Below the pieces are notes generated by a model, which made no database searches, was not told the DNA's origin, and worked only from the letters and a program-made list of their open reading frames with translations. Shown one piece after another: positions 24,240 through 24,825 of a DNA stretch of 24,825 nt. Positions within the stretch are counted from its first letter, which is position 1, and each line of letters starts with the position of its first letter. This DNA comes from Myxococcales bacterium UBA5297 (GTDB lineage Bacteria; Myxococcota; Myxococcia; Myxococcales; UBA5297). Location: assembly GCA_002408385.1 (NCBI GenBank), contig DHSB01000029.1:11647-36471 (forward strand), written 5' to 3'. Both the position numbers and the translations under genes were made by a program.

Positions 24240-24825
24240 GTCGCAGAGTTTGGAGCGAGTGGCTCGGCAGGCTGCTGCCGGCGGTGGTGGGCCTCGCCAT
24301 CGGGCTCGTCTGCCCGGCGGGCTGGCGCGAGGCGGCCGCGGCCGCCGTGCTCGGGATCCTCGGGCTAGCGCTCTCGGGGGCGGCGACCCGGCTCGCCTTC
24401 GCCCTCGGGTACGCGCTGCTCGCGAGCGCGGTCATCGCCCGCGGGGCCGAGCCGGCGCGGGTGGCGATGCTGTTGCTCTCGGCGCTGATGGTCGTCTCGA
24501 TGAAGCGGCGCGGCTCGAGCTGGCCGGCCTACCTGTTGCCAGCGGTCGGCCTGGGCGCCCTCGTCGCCGCGCTGCTGCCGGCGGCCACCTCGTTTCTCGC
24601 CTCGGTCCCCGTCTCGCGGGCCGAGGGGCTCGTGCGCTGGCCGGTGCTCGTCGTCTGCTTCACCGCGGCGCTGCTCTACTTCGCGCGCGAGCAGCTTCGA
24701 CCGACCCCGCGCGCGCTGCTCGTCCTCGGGCTGGTCGTCGCCTTCGCGACCGGCTTCTTGCGGCTGATCTCCGCGCGCGCCGCGCTCGCGCGGGCCGCCG
24801 GCGCGCCCTCGGCCGAGGCCTTCGA
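24236..24825 (+). CDS. Unknown membrane protein, coupled to lptG (3' end cut off)
   Basis: At least 196 codons open to the window edge, starting at a GTG that overlaps the lptG stop by four bases. The chain is very hydrophobic, with at least six probable membrane segments: for example LLPAVVGLAIGLVCPA, RLAFALGYALLASAVIA, LLPAVGLGALVAALLPA and ALLVLGLVVAFATGFL. Short charged loops lie between. I do not recognise the family. The overlap with lptG suggests it belongs to the same operon, but its job in LPS transport, if any, is not shown by the sequence. Confidence 0.75.
   Translation, partial: MSRRVWSEWLGRLLPAVVGLAIGLVCPAGWREAAAAAVLGILGLALSGAATRLAFALGYALLASAVIARGAEPARVAMLLLSALMVVSMKRRGSSWPAYLLPAVGLGALVAALLPAATSFLASVPVSRAEGLVRWPVLVVCFTAALLYFAREQLRPTPRALLVLGLVVAFATGFLRLISARAALARAAGAPSAEAF

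Overview
The window is a GC-rich, densely coded stretch from what looks like an anaerobic or facultatively anaerobic Gram-negative bacterium. The LptF/LptG pair implies lipopolysaccharide export and the [FeFe]-hydrogenase genes imply hydrogen metabolism. The HEAT-type protein with a long Pro/Ala tail, the many small lipoproteins, the several histidine kinases and the base composition fit a deltaproteobacterial (Myxococcota-like) lineage best. That placement is an inference from style, not from a marker gene.

Layout. (1) 1-3184, minus strand: a HEAT-repeat-like protein (C-terminus cut by the window edge) and a single-domain response regulator ending in a clear terminator. (2) 3956-7751, plus strand: aspartate ammonia-lyase, hydF and hydE, a maturation operon for the [FeFe] H-cluster in which hydG is not present. 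(3) 8490-17018, plus strand: the core of the window. A promoter and a Rex-type operator precede rex, then hydC, hydB and hydA (a trimeric NAD-linked, probably electron-bifurcating [FeFe] hydrogenase). Next, with almost no spacing, come a ferredoxin/H-cluster-like/[4Fe-4S]/histidine-kinase fusion, a single-domain receiver, and a receiver-histidine kinase hybrid. (4) 17718-18527: a protein of four CBS domains. (5) 18679-20876, minus strand: a frameshifted gene relic and two lipoproteins. (6) 20877-22049: a long non-coding stretch with 44-bp tandem repeats. (7) 22050-24825, plus strand: lptF, lptG and the start of an unknown membrane protein.

How the genes may work together. Rex senses the NADH/NAD+ ratio and probably controls its own operon, so hydrogenase is made when NADH builds up. 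HydF and HydE build and load the H-cluster, and HydABC makes or uses H2. The kinase fusion carries a relic hydrogenase domain with four possible cluster-ligand cysteines and could report H2 or redox state to the receivers beside it. None of the receivers or kinases in the window has a DNA-binding output domain, so the end point of the signal is unknown. A third receiver at 2810-3184 has the same DLMME signature as the one in the hydrogenase operon, and its predicted promoter overlaps a weak Rex-like palindrome.

I saw no tRNA, rRNA, CRISPR array, insertion sequence or transposase. Several intergenic regions carry short dispersed repeats. Long ORFs antisense to the recognised genes are compositional shadows and are not listed as genes.
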